A DNA stretch of 64,000 nt. Source: an uncultured Clostridia bacterium. Its GTDB lineage: Bacteria; Bacillota_A; Clostridia; TANB77; CAG-508. A program made the position numbers and the translations under genes. How positions within the stretch are numbered: position 1 is the first letter of the stretch; each line of letters begins with the position of its first letter. Below, piece after piece: positions 34,231 through 43,888 of this stretch. The notes beneath the pieces are model-generated. The model was not told where the DNA came from. It did no database searches and worked only from the letters and a program-made list of their open reading frames with translations. The stretch lies in the NCBI GenBank assembly GCA_934130705.1, contig CAKOYL010000001.1, positions 55,724 through 119,723 of the forward strand, written 5' to 3'.

Positions 34231-35715
34231 TTATTTCTTTTTATTATCTAATTTTTCTATTATTTCTTTTACTATAATTCTTTCATCAAATGGATATTTC
34301 ACTCCATTTATTTCTTGATAAGGCTCATGTCCTTTTCCTGCTAATATTATTATGTCCTTTTTATTAGCCATTTTTATTGCCTTTTCAATAGCTTCTACTC
34401 TATCTACTACAACTTCATATTTACCTTTTGTTTTCTTTATTCCAGCTTCAATTTGTTCTACTATATCTTCTGGCTTCTCTGTTCTTGGGTTATCAGATGT
34501 TATTATTGTATAGTCAGCTATTTTTCCTGATATTTCTCCCATTATTGGTCTTTTTCCTTTGTCTCTATCTCCACCACAACCAAATACACTAATTACTCTT
34601 CCTCTTGTATAACTTTTTGTTGCTTGTAATATATTTTGCAAACTTTCTGGTGAATGTGCATAATCAATCATAATTGTTAATTCTTTTTTATTATTAACTA
34701 ATTCTGATCTTCCTGGAACTCTTACTTCTAATAAAGCTTCTTTTATAATTTCAGGAGAAACTCCAAATTTTTGTGCAACACAAATTGCTGCTAATGAATT
34801 ATATACGCTAAATCTACCTGGTATCCCAGTTTTTACTCTTTCATTTCTGTCCGTTATTTTTACTCTAAAATCAACATATGAATTTGTTATTGTAATATCT
34901 TTTGCTAATACATTTGCAAAATTATCAATTCCATATGTTACTATGTTACTTTCAGGAAATAATCTTGGTATTTTTGCTCCATGTAAGTCATCTGCATTAA
35001 CTATTCCATTTTTACACATTTCAAATAATTTTAGTTTTGAATTAAAATAATCTTGCATATCTGGATGTTCTTTTTCACTGATATGATCTTCTGAAAAGTT
35101 TGTAAATAATACTAAATCAAAATCACAAGCATCTACTCTGTGTAATTTTAAACTTTGTGAAGATACTTCCATTACTACAACTTCAACACCTTCATCTAAC
35201 ATCATTTTGAAAGTTTGTTGTAACTCTAAGCTTTCTGGTGTAGTTCTATCACTATCTTTTATTTTTTTATCATTAATATATGTTGCAATAGTTCCTATTA
35301 ATCCAACTTTCTTACCAGCTCTTTGTAAAATTTCTTTTATCATAAAAGTTGTTGTTGTTTTTCCTTTTGTTCCTGTTACTCCTATTAATTTCATTTTTCT
35401 TGATGGATTTCCATAAAAATTAGCAGAACATATTGCTAATGATTCTCTTGTATCTTTTACCATAAGTACAGTTATACCTTCTGGTATTTTTAAAGATTTT
35501 AAATCACATCCTTCTTCTATCATAACTGCTACAGCACCATTTTCAATAGCACTTTCAATAAATTGATGTCCATCTACTGAAAATCCCTTAATTGCTATAA
35601 ACATATACCCTTTCTTAACTTCTTTTGAATTTTTTTCAATTCCTTCAATATCCAAGTCTAAATTTCCTTTTGCTTTAATTCCTTCAATTCCTAATAATAT
35701 TTTCTTTAATTCCAT
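34231..35715 (-). CDS. murE: UDP-MurNAc-tripeptide synthetase
   Basis: 494 residues. N-terminal UDP-binding domain with GYMFIAIKGFSVDGHQFI, ATPase loop GVTGTKGKTTTTFMI, central ligase residues VVMEVSSQSLKLHRVD and TNFSEDH, and the C-terminal DNPRTEKPEDI motif; the DNPR sequence indicates meso-diaminopimelate as the added amino acid (lysine enzymes differ there). Cytoplasmic, adds the third peptide residue. Followed directly by mraY, with no murF between. Confidence 0.95.
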   Translation of the reverse strand: MELKKILLGIEGIKAKGNLDLDIEGIEKNSKEVKKGYMFIAIKGFSVDGHQFIESAIENGAVAVMIEEGCDLKSLKIPEGITVLMVKDTRESLAICSANFYGNPSRKMKLIGVTGTKGKTTTTFMIKEILQRAGKKVGLIGTIATYINDKKIKDSDRTTPESLELQQTFKMMLDEGVEVVVMEVSSQSLKLHRVDACDFDLVLFTNFSEDHISEKEHPDMQDYFNSKLKLFEMCKNGIVNADDLHGAKIPRLFPESNIVTYGIDNFANVLAKDITITNSYVDFRVKITDRNERVKTGIPGRFSVYNSLAAICVAQKFGVSPEIIKEALLEVRVPGRSELVNNKKELTIMIDYAHSPESLQNILQATKSYTRGRVISVFGCGGDRDKGKRPIMGEISGKIADYTIITSDNPRTEKPEDIVEQIEAGIKKTKGKYEVVVDRVEAIEKAIKMANKKDIIILAGKGHEPYQEINGVKYPFDERIIVKEIIEKLDNKKK

Positions 35716-35856
35716 TTAGAATCATCCTTTCACTTTAATACGTTTTATAGCCAAATTTTTGCCTATAATTTTTTACATTATATAACTAATTTACTTTTTT
35801 GTATAGGGTTTTTAGGCAATTTTTTAATATTATATAGCAACCTTTCATATATCAAA

Positions 35857-37857
35857 TTAATATTTTATATATACTTTACTTCCTTTATTAATAACTATTC
35901 CCGCATTTGGTGTTTGCTCTGTTATAAATGTATTTTCTTTATCAATTTCACTTTGTTCATCTTGATTATTTTCTATAACCATTTCCAAATTATTTTCTTT
36001 TAATATTTTTTCTGCCTCACTTATACTTTTTCCTAATATATCTGGCGTTGATAATTGTTCTGTTTGTTCTACCTCATCTGCATTTCCTTGATTTATTTCC
36101 ATATATGGTAGAATTTCTCTAAATATTTGACCTGCTAATGGTGCTGCAACACCACCTCCTTGGTGTCCTCCCTCTCCTGTCGGATTATATAAAGTTATAA
36201 GCATTACTAATTGTGGATTATCTATAGGCGCAACTCCTATAAAAGATGTAACATATTTTCCTGTATTAACGCCATCTTCTGACGTTCCTGTTTTTCCTCC
36301 TATTCTATAACCTGCAACCTTCGCATTTTTACCAGTTCCTTCTGATACAACAGATTCCATCATACTTAATACTTTTTCTGATGTTTCCTTTGAAATTGCA
36401 TTTCCCTTTTTCTTTACTTCTATATCTCTTTTTTCTCCTGTTTTACTATCAACGATTTGTTTTACTACTCTTGGTTGAACTAAATCTCCTCCATTTGCTA
36501 TTGCTGATACCGCTGTTACTAACTGAAGTGGGGTTATTTCAAACCTTTGGCCAAAGCTTATTGTAGCTAATTCAACTGGTCCTGCTTTATTTTCCGCTAA
36601 AAATATGCTTCCAGCCTCTCCTGGTAAATCTACCCCTGTTGTATTTAATAATCCAAATTTTTTAAGATAACTATAATATTTTGTAACTCCCATTTTTTGT
36701 CCCAATCCAATAAATACTGGGTTACAAGAATTCATTAAAGCCTGTCTTAAGCTTTCTGCTCCATGTGGCCTATAATATCTCCAACATTTTATTCTAACAC
36801 CTGCGACTTCAATTCCTCCTGTACAAGCAAATTGACCACTTTTGTCAATATCAGTTACTAATCCCTCTTCTATTGCAGCAGAAGATGTTATTGTTTTAAA
36901 TGTAGAACCTGGTTCATATGTATCCGTAATTGCTCTATTTCTCCAAACTGCTTGTAAATTCTTAGTTTTATCTTCTTGGCTCATACTCTCCCAATTTGAT
37001 TTTAGTTCATCTGTATATGCTTCATATGGTTCATTTAAATTATAATTCGGATATGTTGCCATTGCTAATATATCTCCATTTTGTGGATTCATTATAACTA
37101 TATTCCCACCGTCTGTACATTGATTATCTATACATGCTTCTTTTAAATATTTTTCTACTATTGATTGTATATTCACATCTATTGTAAGTATTAAATCATT
37201 TCCATCAGTTGCAGCAACATAGCTCTCTCCTTCTTCTCCTATTTCTCCTCCTTTTGCATCTGTATGTCTTTTTATTGCTCCTTTAGTTCCAGATAATTCC
37301 TTATCATATTTAGCTTCTATTCCATCTAATCCTTGATTGTCACTTCCACAAAAACCTATTATCTGTGAAGCTAAAGTATTAAGTGGATAATACCTTTTTG
37401 TATCTTCATCTATATTAATTCCTACCGTTATCTTGTTGTCCTCCATCCATTTTCTTAACTCATCTACTTTTTCTTTATCAACTTTTTTTGCTATAGTTTC
37501 AATAGAACTTCTTTTAGTTACTTTTTTCAAAACTTTTTCGTAATCCAATTCAAATATTTCTGATAGTTTTTTTGCCACATTTTCTTTATCTTCTGAGCTA
37601 ATATTTCCCGGATTTACAGTTACAGTCTCAACTGTACTACTTTTTGCCAATATTGTTCCAGTTGAATCATAAATTGTTCCTCTTTTTGGATTAATAGCTC
37701 TATCTAATGTTTGTTGTTCATATGCGAGTTCAGACAATTCAGGTCCTTGAATAAGTTGAATATATCCTATTCTACCAATTAACACAATAATTATTAAAAA
37801 TACAATAAATAAAATATTTCTCATCTTTTTTCTAGTAGATAAACTAGTCTGAACCAT
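35857..37857 (-). CDS. Class B penicillin-binding protein with PASTA domain (PBP2B/SpoVD type)
   Basis: 666 residues from the ATG at 37857. Short cytoplasmic tail, membrane helix (~12-33), dimerisation domain, transpeptidase with SxxK in EPGSTFKTIT, SxN in MNSCNPVF and KTG in GGKTGTSED, then one C-terminal PASTA domain (residues ~605-666, STPDILGKSISEAEKILKEN). Cross-links septal or spore wall together with the SEDS protein three genes on. The RBS (AGAGGTG) is embedded in a long hairpin at 37861-37893. Role as division PBP or SpoVD cannot be separated from sequence. Confidence 0.93.
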   Translation of the reverse strand: MVQTSLSTRKKMRNILFIVFLIIIVLIGRIGYIQLIQGPELSELAYEQQTLDRAINPKRGTIYDSTGTILAKSSTVETVTVNPGNISSEDKENVAKKLSEIFELDYEKVLKKVTKRSSIETIAKKVDKEKVDELRKWMEDNKITVGINIDEDTKRYYPLNTLASQIIGFCGSDNQGLDGIEAKYDKELSGTKGAIKRHTDAKGGEIGEEGESYVAATDGNDLILTIDVNIQSIVEKYLKEACIDNQCTDGGNIVIMNPQNGDILAMATYPNYNLNEPYEAYTDELKSNWESMSQEDKTKNLQAVWRNRAITDTYEPGSTFKTITSSAAIEEGLVTDIDKSGQFACTGGIEVAGVRIKCWRYYRPHGAESLRQALMNSCNPVFIGLGQKMGVTKYYSYLKKFGLLNTTGVDLPGEAGSIFLAENKAGPVELATISFGQRFEITPLQLVTAVSAIANGGDLVQPRVVKQIVDSKTGEKRDIEVKKKGNAISKETSEKVLSMMESVVSEGTGKNAKVAGYRIGGKTGTSEDGVNTGKYVTSFIGVAPIDNPQLVMLITLYNPTGEGGHQGGGVAAPLAGQIFREILPYMEINQGNADEVEQTEQLSTPDILGKSISEAEKILKENNLEMVIENNQDEQSEIDKENTFITEQTPNAGIVINKGSKVYIKY

Positions 37858-37860
37858 AAA

Positions 37861-37893
37861 AAACACCTCTAATAAATCTTATTAAAGGTGTTT
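37861..37893 (-). promoter_or_regulatory. Hairpin sequestering the PBP ribosome binding site
   Basis: A 15-bp stem with one mismatch and a 3-nt loop. Its 3' arm contains the AGAGGTG ribosome binding site and its six-U tail ends directly at the PBP start codon. It could act as an attenuator (terminator) or as a translational switch between ftsL and the PBP gene. Confidence 0.65.
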
Positions 37894-37921
37894 AAAAATA
37901 TTCTAATATTTTTGTTTTCAT

Positions 37922-38410
37922 TTATTTAAAAAATTTACTAAATAATTTTTCAAGCCAATTTTGTTCTTTTTCAACTACTACTTTTTCTGTTGCTGATTCT
38001 ACGCAATCTTTTTTAGGTAGTGAAACATAAACAATTTGCTTATTTGTTAATTTTTGCATTCCTAATTCTTCTTTAGCTACTTTTTCAATATTATTTAAAT
38101 TTAAGCTATTTTCTATATTAACTTTTAATTGTTCATTTTCTTTTTGAATTGACGCTAATTCCTTTTTTTGATTTTGAATTTTATTGAATTCCTTATCTAT
38201 TTGTGAGTTTCTACAACTTATGGTTAAAAGTAGCAAAAATAAAGCTGCTACTGTAACAGTCATTTTGAACTGTTTTTTTCTTTGTTTTTGAGAGACTTTT
38301 ATTTGTTGTCTTGGAATATCTTCCACTATTTTAAAATTTTCTCTTTTTTTATTATAATTTGGTTCTAACTTTCTAGGACTAGTTTCATATTGATATCTCT
38401 CGTATGCCAT
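37922..38410 (-). CDS. ftsL: FtsL-like division protein
   Basis: 162 residues: basic cytoplasmic N-terminus (~50 residues), one membrane helix (~50-67), then an external coiled coil (RNSQIDKEFNKIQNQKKELA, ending NLNNIEKVAKEELGM, the FtsL/DivIC terminal motif). Position between rsmH and the class B PBP is canonical for ftsL, and sequence divergence is normal for this family. Scaffold linking DivIB/DivIC and the PBP-SEDS pair at the septum. AGGTGAG precedes the ATG. Confidence 0.82.
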   Translation of the reverse strand: MAYERYQYETSPRKLEPNYNKKRENFKIVEDIPRQQIKVSQKQRKKQFKMTVTVAALFLLLLTISCRNSQIDKEFNKIQNQKKELASIQKENEQLKVNIENSLNLNNIEKVAKEELGMQKLTNKQIVYVSLPKKDCVESATEKVVVEKEQNWLEKLFSKFFK

Positions 38411-38438
38411 AAGTTTTTCTCACCTCTTTCCTTTGTTC

Positions 38439-39368
38439 TTATATTTTTTCGAAAATTCTAAGTTTTGCACTTTTACTTCTAGAGTTTTCTTCTTGTTCTT
38501 CCATTGTAGCTATAATTGGTTTTCTTGTTATAATTTTTCCTAATGTTTTAGCTCCACATACACAATATGGTAAATCACTAGGACATGTACATTTTCCTTT
38601 TGCATCTAACATCGCATTTTTTACAGCTCTATCTTCTAATGAATGAAATGTTATAACACATAATCTTCCTTGTGGTTTCAAACAATCTATACAATCTTTT
38701 ATAGTATTATATAAAGGCTTTATTTCATCATTAACTTCAATTCTAATTGCTTGAAATGTTCTTTTTGCAGGATGTCCATCATGTTGCTTAGATTTTGGAA
38801 TTGATTTTTCTATAATTTCTACTAATTGTTTTGTAGTTGTTATTTCGTTATTTTTTCTTACCTCACAAATATTTTTTGCTATTTGTCTTGAATATCTTTC
38901 TTCTCCATATTGATAAATGATATCTGCTAATTTTTCTTCTTTATATGTATTGATTACTTCTTTAGCTGTTAAAGTTTGTGTTCTATCCATTCTCATGTCT
39001 AATTCATTTTCGCCTAAATAGCTAAATCCTCTATTTCTTTCATCTAATTGATATGAAGAAACTCCTAAATCTAACAAAATACCATCAACACTTTCAATTC
39101 CAATATTGTCTAGAATTTGTTTTATATTGTCATGATTATCTTTTACATATTTTATATTTTTAAATTCTTTTAATTTTTCCTTTGCAGCACATAGTGCATC
39201 TTCATCTCTATCAATTCCTATTAGTAATCCGTTTTCTGATAACCTTTTGGCTATCTCCATGCTATGTCCTGCGCCTCCTAATGTTCCATCTACATAAATG
39301 CCATTTGGTTTTATATTTAAGCCATCTATACATTCTTTTAACATTACGGGTTTATGTTTAAATTCCAA
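38439..39368 (-). CDS. rsmH: 16S rRNA (cytosine1402-N4)-methyltransferase
   Basis: 309 residues starting at a TTG (39368), which is 6 nt after AGAGGTG and gives the family-typical [13 protein letters not shown] opening. SAM-binding motif [39 protein letters not shown], and [28 protein letters not shown] are all present, with the C-terminal cysteine cluster [13 protein letters not shown]. Methylates the ribosomal P-site. Second gene of the dcw cluster. Confidence 0.96.
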   Translation of the reverse strand: MEFKHKPVMLKECIDGLNIKPNGIYVDGTLGGAGHSMEIAKRLSENGLLIGIDRDEDALCAAKEKLKEFKNIKYVKDNHDNIKQILDNIGIESVDGILLDLGVSSYQLDERNRGFSYLGENELDMRMDRTQTLTAKEVINTYKEEKLADIIYQYGEERYSRQIAKNICEVRKNNEITTTKQLVEIIEKSIPKSKQHDGHPAKRTFQAIRIEVNDEIKPLYNTIKDCIDCLKPQGRLCVITFHSLEDRAVKNAMLDAKGKCTCPSDLPYCVCGAKTLGKIITRKPIIATMEEQEENSRSKSAKLRIFEKI

Positions 39369-39708
39369 TGTTTCACCTCTTAAAATTACAAATTAATCGA
39401 ATACAGCTGGCATTTCACCAGCTGTAATTTATTTATGTTTTTTCTTTTGGTATTTAGTGGTCATTTGTAATCTTGTCTTTTGTAATAGTTGCAAAAAGGA
39501 TAACCTTTTTGCAAACTTGTACACTTTTTCTTTTGTTAATATTTCTTTTGTAATCTCTTCTTTTGTTTGCAATCATTTGTATTTTATAAATCTTTAGTAT
39601 AATTTTCTCTTGTATGTTTTTCTTTTGTTTTATTTTCTTTGGTAATTTTATCTTCAGCAATAATCTTTTGTACTTTAATCTTTGGAAATCTATATAAACT
39701 TTTTCAAG
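39369..39708. other. Repeat-rich noncoding spacer between mraZ and rsmH
   Basis: 340 nt with no credible gene. The octamer TCTTTTGT (plus strand) occurs six times (from 39476, 39529, 39544, 39559, 39621 and 39664), three of them exactly 15 nt apart, with further near-matches. Two perfect hairpins are embedded: TACAGCTGG/CCAGCTGTA (39402-39426) and TTGCAAAAAGG/CCTTTTTGCAA (39489-39514). A 68-codon frame here starts at TTG without a ribosome binding site and is just the repeats in translation. mraZ and rsmH are usually only tens of bases apart. Confidence 0.6.
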
Positions 39709-40134
39709 TTATATACCAAGCATTGTCATATTCTCAGCAATTTCATCTACTGAAATATTTTCATCACATTTTTCCCAATTTTGTTTGTTCCATATTTCTA
39801 GTCTAGTTCCTACTCCAATTATTACCGCTTCTTTCTCTAATTCTGCTGCTTCTCTTAGATTATTTGGGATTAAAAATCTTCCTTGTTTATCTATTTCGCA
39901 TTCAGTAGCACCTGATAGAAAAAATCTTACAAAGTTCCTTGCATTTCTATCAGATAGTGGAAGTGATTTTAATTTTGTTTCAAAGTTTAACCATTCTTCT
40001 TGTGAAAAAGCAAATAAACATCCATCTAAACCTTTTGTTAAGACGAATTTTTCTCCGATGTCTTGTCTTAATTTTGCTGGCATTATTAATCTGCCCTTAG
40101 CATCTAGAGAATGCTCATATTCACCCATTAGCAA
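39709..40134 (-). CDS. mraZ: Transcriptional regulator MraZ
   Basis: 141 residues. The TTG at 40134 is preferred over the ATG two codons later because GAGGTG is 7 nt upstream and the product then begins [15 protein letters not shown], the family start. Two SpoVT/AbrB-like repeats: [17 protein letters not shown] and [18 protein letters not shown]. It binds GTGG repeats in its own promoter region and regulates the dcw genes; such repeats are present at 40151-40185. Confidence 0.95.
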   Translation of the reverse strand: MLMGEYEHSLDAKGRLIMPAKLRQDIGEKFVLTKGLDGCLFAFSQEEWLNFETKLKSLPLSDRNARNFVRFFLSGATECEIDKQGRFLIPNNLREAAELEKEAVIIGVGTRLEIWNKQNWEKCDENISVDEIAENMTMLGI

Positions 40135-40150
40135 TGGTCTTCACCTCTTT

Positions 40151-40185
40151 CCACTTTTCTACCACTTTGTACCACTTTTCTCCAC
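40151..40185 (-). promoter_or_regulatory. MraZ operator: four GTGG boxes
   Basis: On the minus strand GTGG occurs four times, mostly within AAAGTGG, at 10, 10 and 11-nt spacing (plus-strand CCAC at 40151, 40162, 40172, 40182). This matches the helically phased MraZ boxes known upstream of mraZ in other bacteria, and sits just downstream of the promoter. Confidence 0.8.
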
Positions 40186-40194
40186 TTCACGTAA

Positions 40195-40223
40195 ATTGTA
40201 ATATAACTTTTTTAATTTTGCAA
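40195..40223 (-). promoter_or_regulatory. mraZ/dcw promoter
   Basis: TTGCAA (40223-40218), 17-nt spacer, TACAAT (40200-40195) on the minus strand. The predicted start of transcription abuts the first MraZ box. Confidence 0.6.
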
Positions 40224-40386
40224 TAGTTTTTAGGAAATTTTTTCATTTTTTACTAAAAAAAATTTTTTTTATCCACAATTTTATAACATTGATAGTTTTA
40301 TTTTTATCAATTATCGTATTAACAATTCGTGTTATTTTAATATTTTCATTGCTATACTTTCTAAAAAGAATATATGGAGGGGCTAT

Positions 40387-40773
40387 ATGAATGATAATGA
40401 GAAAAGATTAAGAAAAAATATTGGTAAGAAAATCAAACTTGCTAGATCAAAAACAAATTATACTCAAGAAACTCTTGCAGAAAAATTATCTCTTTCTCCA
40501 AGATATATTAGTCAATTAGAACGTGGTATTGCTTTTGGAAGTGCAAACACTATTGTAAATCTTTGCAAAGCATTGAACATATCTTCAGATTTTTTATTCA
40601 GCGATTTAATCGATTCTGATTCTTGCGAATATATGGATTTAATTGATAACAAATTTTTGGAAAATTACTCTCAATTAAATGATTATAATAAGAAAATTGT
40701 TAATCGTTTAACTAATGATTTAATTAAATTACAACTGGAAGAAAATTTTAAGAAACAGCCTAATATTAAATAA
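40387..40773 (+). CDS. XRE-family helix-turn-helix regulator
   Basis: 128 residues; ATG after GGAGGGG. Residues 11-66 form a Cro/C1 HTH: IGKKIKLARSKTNYTQETLA, SLSPRYISQLERG, ANTIVNLCKALNISSDFLF. The remaining ~60 residues are helical and may be a dimerisation or sensing segment. Divergent from the dcw cluster and 119 nt upstream of pflB, with a terminator between it and pflB. Confidence 0.85.
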   Translation: MNDNEKRLRKNIGKKIKLARSKTNYTQETLAEKLSLSPRYISQLERGIAFGSANTIVNLCKALNISSDFLFSDLIDSDSCEYMDLIDNKFLENYSQLNDYNKKIVNRLTNDLIKLQLEENFKKQPNIK

Positions 40774-40778
40774 ATTAT

Positions 40779-40815
40779 AAGATTAAGTTTTGTAACAAAA
40801 ACTTAATCTTTTTTC
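40779..40815 (+). terminator. Terminator after the XRE regulator
   Basis: AAGATTAAGTTTT pairs with AAAACTTAATCTT and is followed by TTTTTT. Confidence 0.8.
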
Positions 40816-40891
40816 TATTGTCAATAAATTTTTCATATGTTATTATAATATAGAATCAAAAGTAAATAATAAATTAATAAGGAGGTTAATT

Positions 40892-43129
40892 ATGAAATTT
40901 AAACAATGGGAAAAATTTGAAAGTGGAGATTGGCAACACGAAATAAACGTAAGAGATTTCATTCAAAGGAACTACACACCATATGAAGGAAATTCAGACT
41001 TTTTAAAACCTGCAACAGAAAAAACAAAAAAACTATGGGATGAGGTTTTAGAATTATACAAGAAAGAACATGAAGCAAAAGGTGGAGTTTTAGATATAGA
41101 TACTAAAACTGTTTCTACTGTATCAGCACATGATGCTGGTTATATCGATAAAAATTTAGAAGAAATTGTAGGTCTTCAAACAGATGCCCCTCTTAAAAGA
41201 GCAATTATGCCTTTTGGTGGAATACGTATAGTAGAAAAATCTTGCGAAGCTTATGATAGAGAAGTTGACCCTGAGGTAGATAAAATATTCCATACAATTA
41301 GAAAAACACATAATGATGGAGTATTTAGTGTATATACTCCAGACATAAGAGCTGCTAGAAGTAGCCATTTGATAACTGGTTTACCTGATGGTTATGGTCG
41401 TGGAAGAATTATAGGAGACTACAGAAGAGTTGCTTTATATGGTGTTGATGTTTTAATTGGAGAAAAGAAAGAAGAATTAGAAATATTAGACACTGATGAA
41501 TTTACTCAAGAAATAATCCGTGAAAGAGAAGAAATAAAGGAACAAATTGATGCTTTAGAACAATTAAAAGTAATGGCTCAAAAATATGGTTTTGATATTT
41601 CTAATCCTGCTTCAAACGCTAAAGAGGCTGTTCAATGGCTATACTTTGGTTATTTAGGAGCTATAAAAGACCAAAACGGTGCTGCAATGAGCTTAGGTAG
41701 AACTTCTACTTTCTTAGATATTTATATAGAAAAAGATTTAAAAGATGGAACATTAACAGAAGAAGAAGCTCAAGAAATAATGGACCACTTTATTATGAAA
41801 TTAAGATTAGTTAGATTTTTAAGAACTCCTGAATATAATGAACTATTTAGTGGTGACCCAGTTTGGGTAACTGAAAGTATCGGTGGAATGGGAATTGATG
41901 GTAGAACTTTAGTAACTAAGAACTCATTTAGGCTTCTACATTCTTTAGAAAACTTAGGTCCTGCACCAGAACCAAACTTAACAGTTTTATGGTCAAATAA
42001 TTTACCAGAAGGATTTAAAAGATATACAACAGATTTATCTATCAAAACATCTTCTATTCAATATGAAAACGATGATTTAATGAGAATAACATTAGGAGAT
42101 GATTACGGTATTGCTTGTTGTGTCTCACCAATGAAAATAGGAAAACAAATGCAATTCTTTGGTGCTAGAGCAAATTTAGCTAAAACTTTATTATATGCAA
42201 TAAATGGTGGTAGAGATGAAATTTCCGGAAAACAAATCACCCCCGAATATGCTCCTATTACTTCAGAATACTTAGATTTTGATGAAGTTATGGAAAAATT
42301 TGACCAAATGATGGAATATGTTGCAAAAATTTATATAAAAGCACTAAATGCAATTCACTATATGCATGATAAATATTCATATGAAGCTATTGAAATGGCT
42401 TTACATGATAGAGAAATTTTAAGAACAATGGCTTGTGGAATTGCTGGTTTATCTGTTGTTGCAGATTCTTTATCAGCTATAAAATATGCAAAAGTAAAAG
42501 TTATTAGAGATGAAACTGGTTTAGCAGTTGATTACAAAATAGAAGGTGACTTCCCTAAATTTGGTAATGATGATGATAGAGTAGACGAAATTGCTGTATG
42601 TGTTGTTAAAAGATTTTTAACAAAATTACAAAAACATCAAACTTACAGAAATTCTAAACAAACATTATCAATATTAACAATAACATCTAATGTTGTTTAT
42701 GGTAAAAATACTGGTAACACACCTGATGGAAGAAGAGCTGGAGCACCATTTGGACCTGGAGCTAACCCATTACACGGTAGAGATACAAACGGAGCTTTAG
42801 CAGTAATGAATTCTATTGCAAAACTTCCATTTGAACAAGCAGAAGACGGAATTTCATATACTTTCTCAATAACACCAGGAACTCTTGGAAAAACAGAAGA
42901 TGAAAGAGTTACAAATATGGTAAATATGTTAGATGGATACTTTAAACAAACAGGACATCATATTAATGTAAACGTTTTTGATAGAAGTTTATTATTAGAT
43001 GCTATGGATCATCCTGAAAAATACCCACAACTTACAATTCGTGTTTCTGGTTATGCTGTAAACTTTACAAAATTAACTAGAGAACAACAATTAGATGTTA
43101 TAAACAGAACAATTCACGAAAAAATCTAA
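40892..43129 (+). CDS. pflB: Formate acetyltransferase (pyruvate formate-lyase)
   Basis: 745 residues, normal length. The active-site cysteine pair is in [20 protein letters not shown] and the glycyl-radical site in [13 protein letters not shown] near the C-terminus; substrate-binding and PFL-domain motifs are intact. Converts pyruvate and CoA to acetyl-CoA and formate anaerobically. AAGGAGG precedes the ATG and the activase gene follows after 10 nt. Together with the pyruvate:ferredoxin oxidoreductase the cell has two anaerobic routes from pyruvate. Confidence 0.97.
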   Translation: MKFKQWEKFESGDWQHEINVRDFIQRNYTPYEGNSDFLKPATEKTKKLWDEVLELYKKEHEAKGGVLDIDTKTVSTVSAHDAGYIDKNLEEIVGLQTDAPLKRAIMPFGGIRIVEKSCEAYDREVDPEVDKIFHTIRKTHNDGVFSVYTPDIRAARSSHLITGLPDGYGRGRIIGDYRRVALYGVDVLIGEKKEELEILDTDEFTQEIIREREEIKEQIDALEQLKVMAQKYGFDISNPASNAKEAVQWLYFGYLGAIKDQNGAAMSLGRTSTFLDIYIEKDLKDGTLTEEEAQEIMDHFIMKLRLVRFLRTPEYNELFSGDPVWVTESIGGMGIDGRTLVTKNSFRLLHSLENLGPAPEPNLTVLWSNNLPEGFKRYTTDLSIKTSSIQYENDDLMRITLGDDYGIACCVSPMKIGKQMQFFGARANLAKTLLYAINGGRDEISGKQITPEYAPITSEYLDFDEVMEKFDQMMEYVAKIYIKALNAIHYMHDKYSYEAIEMALHDREILRTMACGIAGLSVVADSLSAIKYAKVKVIRDETGLAVDYKIEGDFPKFGNDDDRVDEIAVCVVKRFLTKLQKHQTYRNSKQTLSILTITSNVVYGKNTGNTPDGRRAGAPFGPGANPLHGRDTNGALAVMNSIAKLPFEQAEDGISYTFSITPGTLGKTEDERVTNMVNMLDGYFKQTGHHINVNVFDRSLLLDAMDHPEKYPQLTIRVSGYAVNFTKLTREQQLDVINRTIHEKI

Positions 43130-43139
43130 GGAGTAAGTT

Positions 43140-43871
43140 ATGGAAAAATTAGATTTAAGATATTATGCTAAAATTCATTCAATAGAATCATTTGGTACAG
43201 TTGATGGCCCTGGAATAAGATTTGTTATCTTTCTCCAGGGGTGTCACCTAAAATGTAAATATTGCCACAATAGAGATACATGGGATATGAATTGTGGAAA
43301 TTATGAATCTTTAGATGATGTTTTCAATAAAATATTACGCTATAAAAATTACATCTACCCCAATGGCGGTGTTACAGTAACTGGTGGAGAACCTCTACTA
43401 CAAGTTAAATTTTTAATAGAATTATTTAAGAAATTAAAAGCTGAAAATATTCATACTTGTATTGACACATCTGGTATGGTTGCAATTACTGAAGATATAA
43501 AGACTTTATTATCATTAACCGATTTAGTACTTTTAGATATTAAACATATTGATCCAATTAAATCTAAAAATTTAGTGGGATTTTCTAATGAAAGAGAATT
43601 AGCTTTTGCTAAATATTTAAGTGATAATGGAATTCATATGTGGATTAGACAAGTGCTTATTCCTGGTTATACTGATGATGAAAGTGATTTATTAAAATTG
43701 AAAGATTTTATCTCTAGTTTAAAAACTGTTGATAAAATAGAAATCCTACCATATCATGATATGGGTAAATACAAGTGGAAAGAGCTTGGTCTTAAATATG
43801 AATTAGAAGATGTAAGAGTTGCAAATAATGATGATATAAAAAGAGCAAAAAAAATTCTAGGAATTTCCTAG
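43140..43871 (+). CDS. pflA: Pyruvate formate-lyase activating enzyme
   Basis: 243 residues. Radical SAM cluster motif CHLKCKYCHNRDTWD (CxxxCxxC), GGVTVTGGEPLLQ (SAM-binding GGE), CIDTSGM, and C-terminal LPYHDMGKYKW. It abstracts the glycine hydrogen in PflB to activate it. Second gene of the operon; its last codons and stop are part of a terminator hairpin. Confidence 0.96.
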   Translation: MEKLDLRYYAKIHSIESFGTVDGPGIRFVIFLQGCHLKCKYCHNRDTWDMNCGNYESLDDVFNKILRYKNYIYPNGGVTVTGGEPLLQVKFLIELFKKLKAENIHTCIDTSGMVAITEDIKTLLSLTDLVLLDIKHIDPIKSKNLVGFSNERELAFAKYLSDNGIHMWIRQVLIPGYTDDESDLLKLKDFISSLKTVDKIEILPYHDMGKYKWKELGLKYELEDVRVANNDDIKRAKKILGIS

Positions 43872-43882
43872 AATTTTTTTAT
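43851..43882. terminator. Terminator overlapping the pflA stop
   Basis: AAATTCTAGG pairs with CCTAGAATTT, followed by a T-run; convergent with the gene at 43889, so probably shared. Confidence 0.8.
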
Positions 43883-43888
43883 TATGTA

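Noticed and set aside
39454..39660. 68-codon minus-strand frame between mraZ and rsmH
   Set aside because: TTG start without a ribosome binding site; lysine-rich content is simply the ACAAAAGA repeats in translation.
40821..40849. Strong pflB promoter with a Rex-type operator
   Set aside because: TATAAT is clear but the -35 is poor at 17 nt, and no TTGTGAAnnnnTTCACAA-like palindrome is present.
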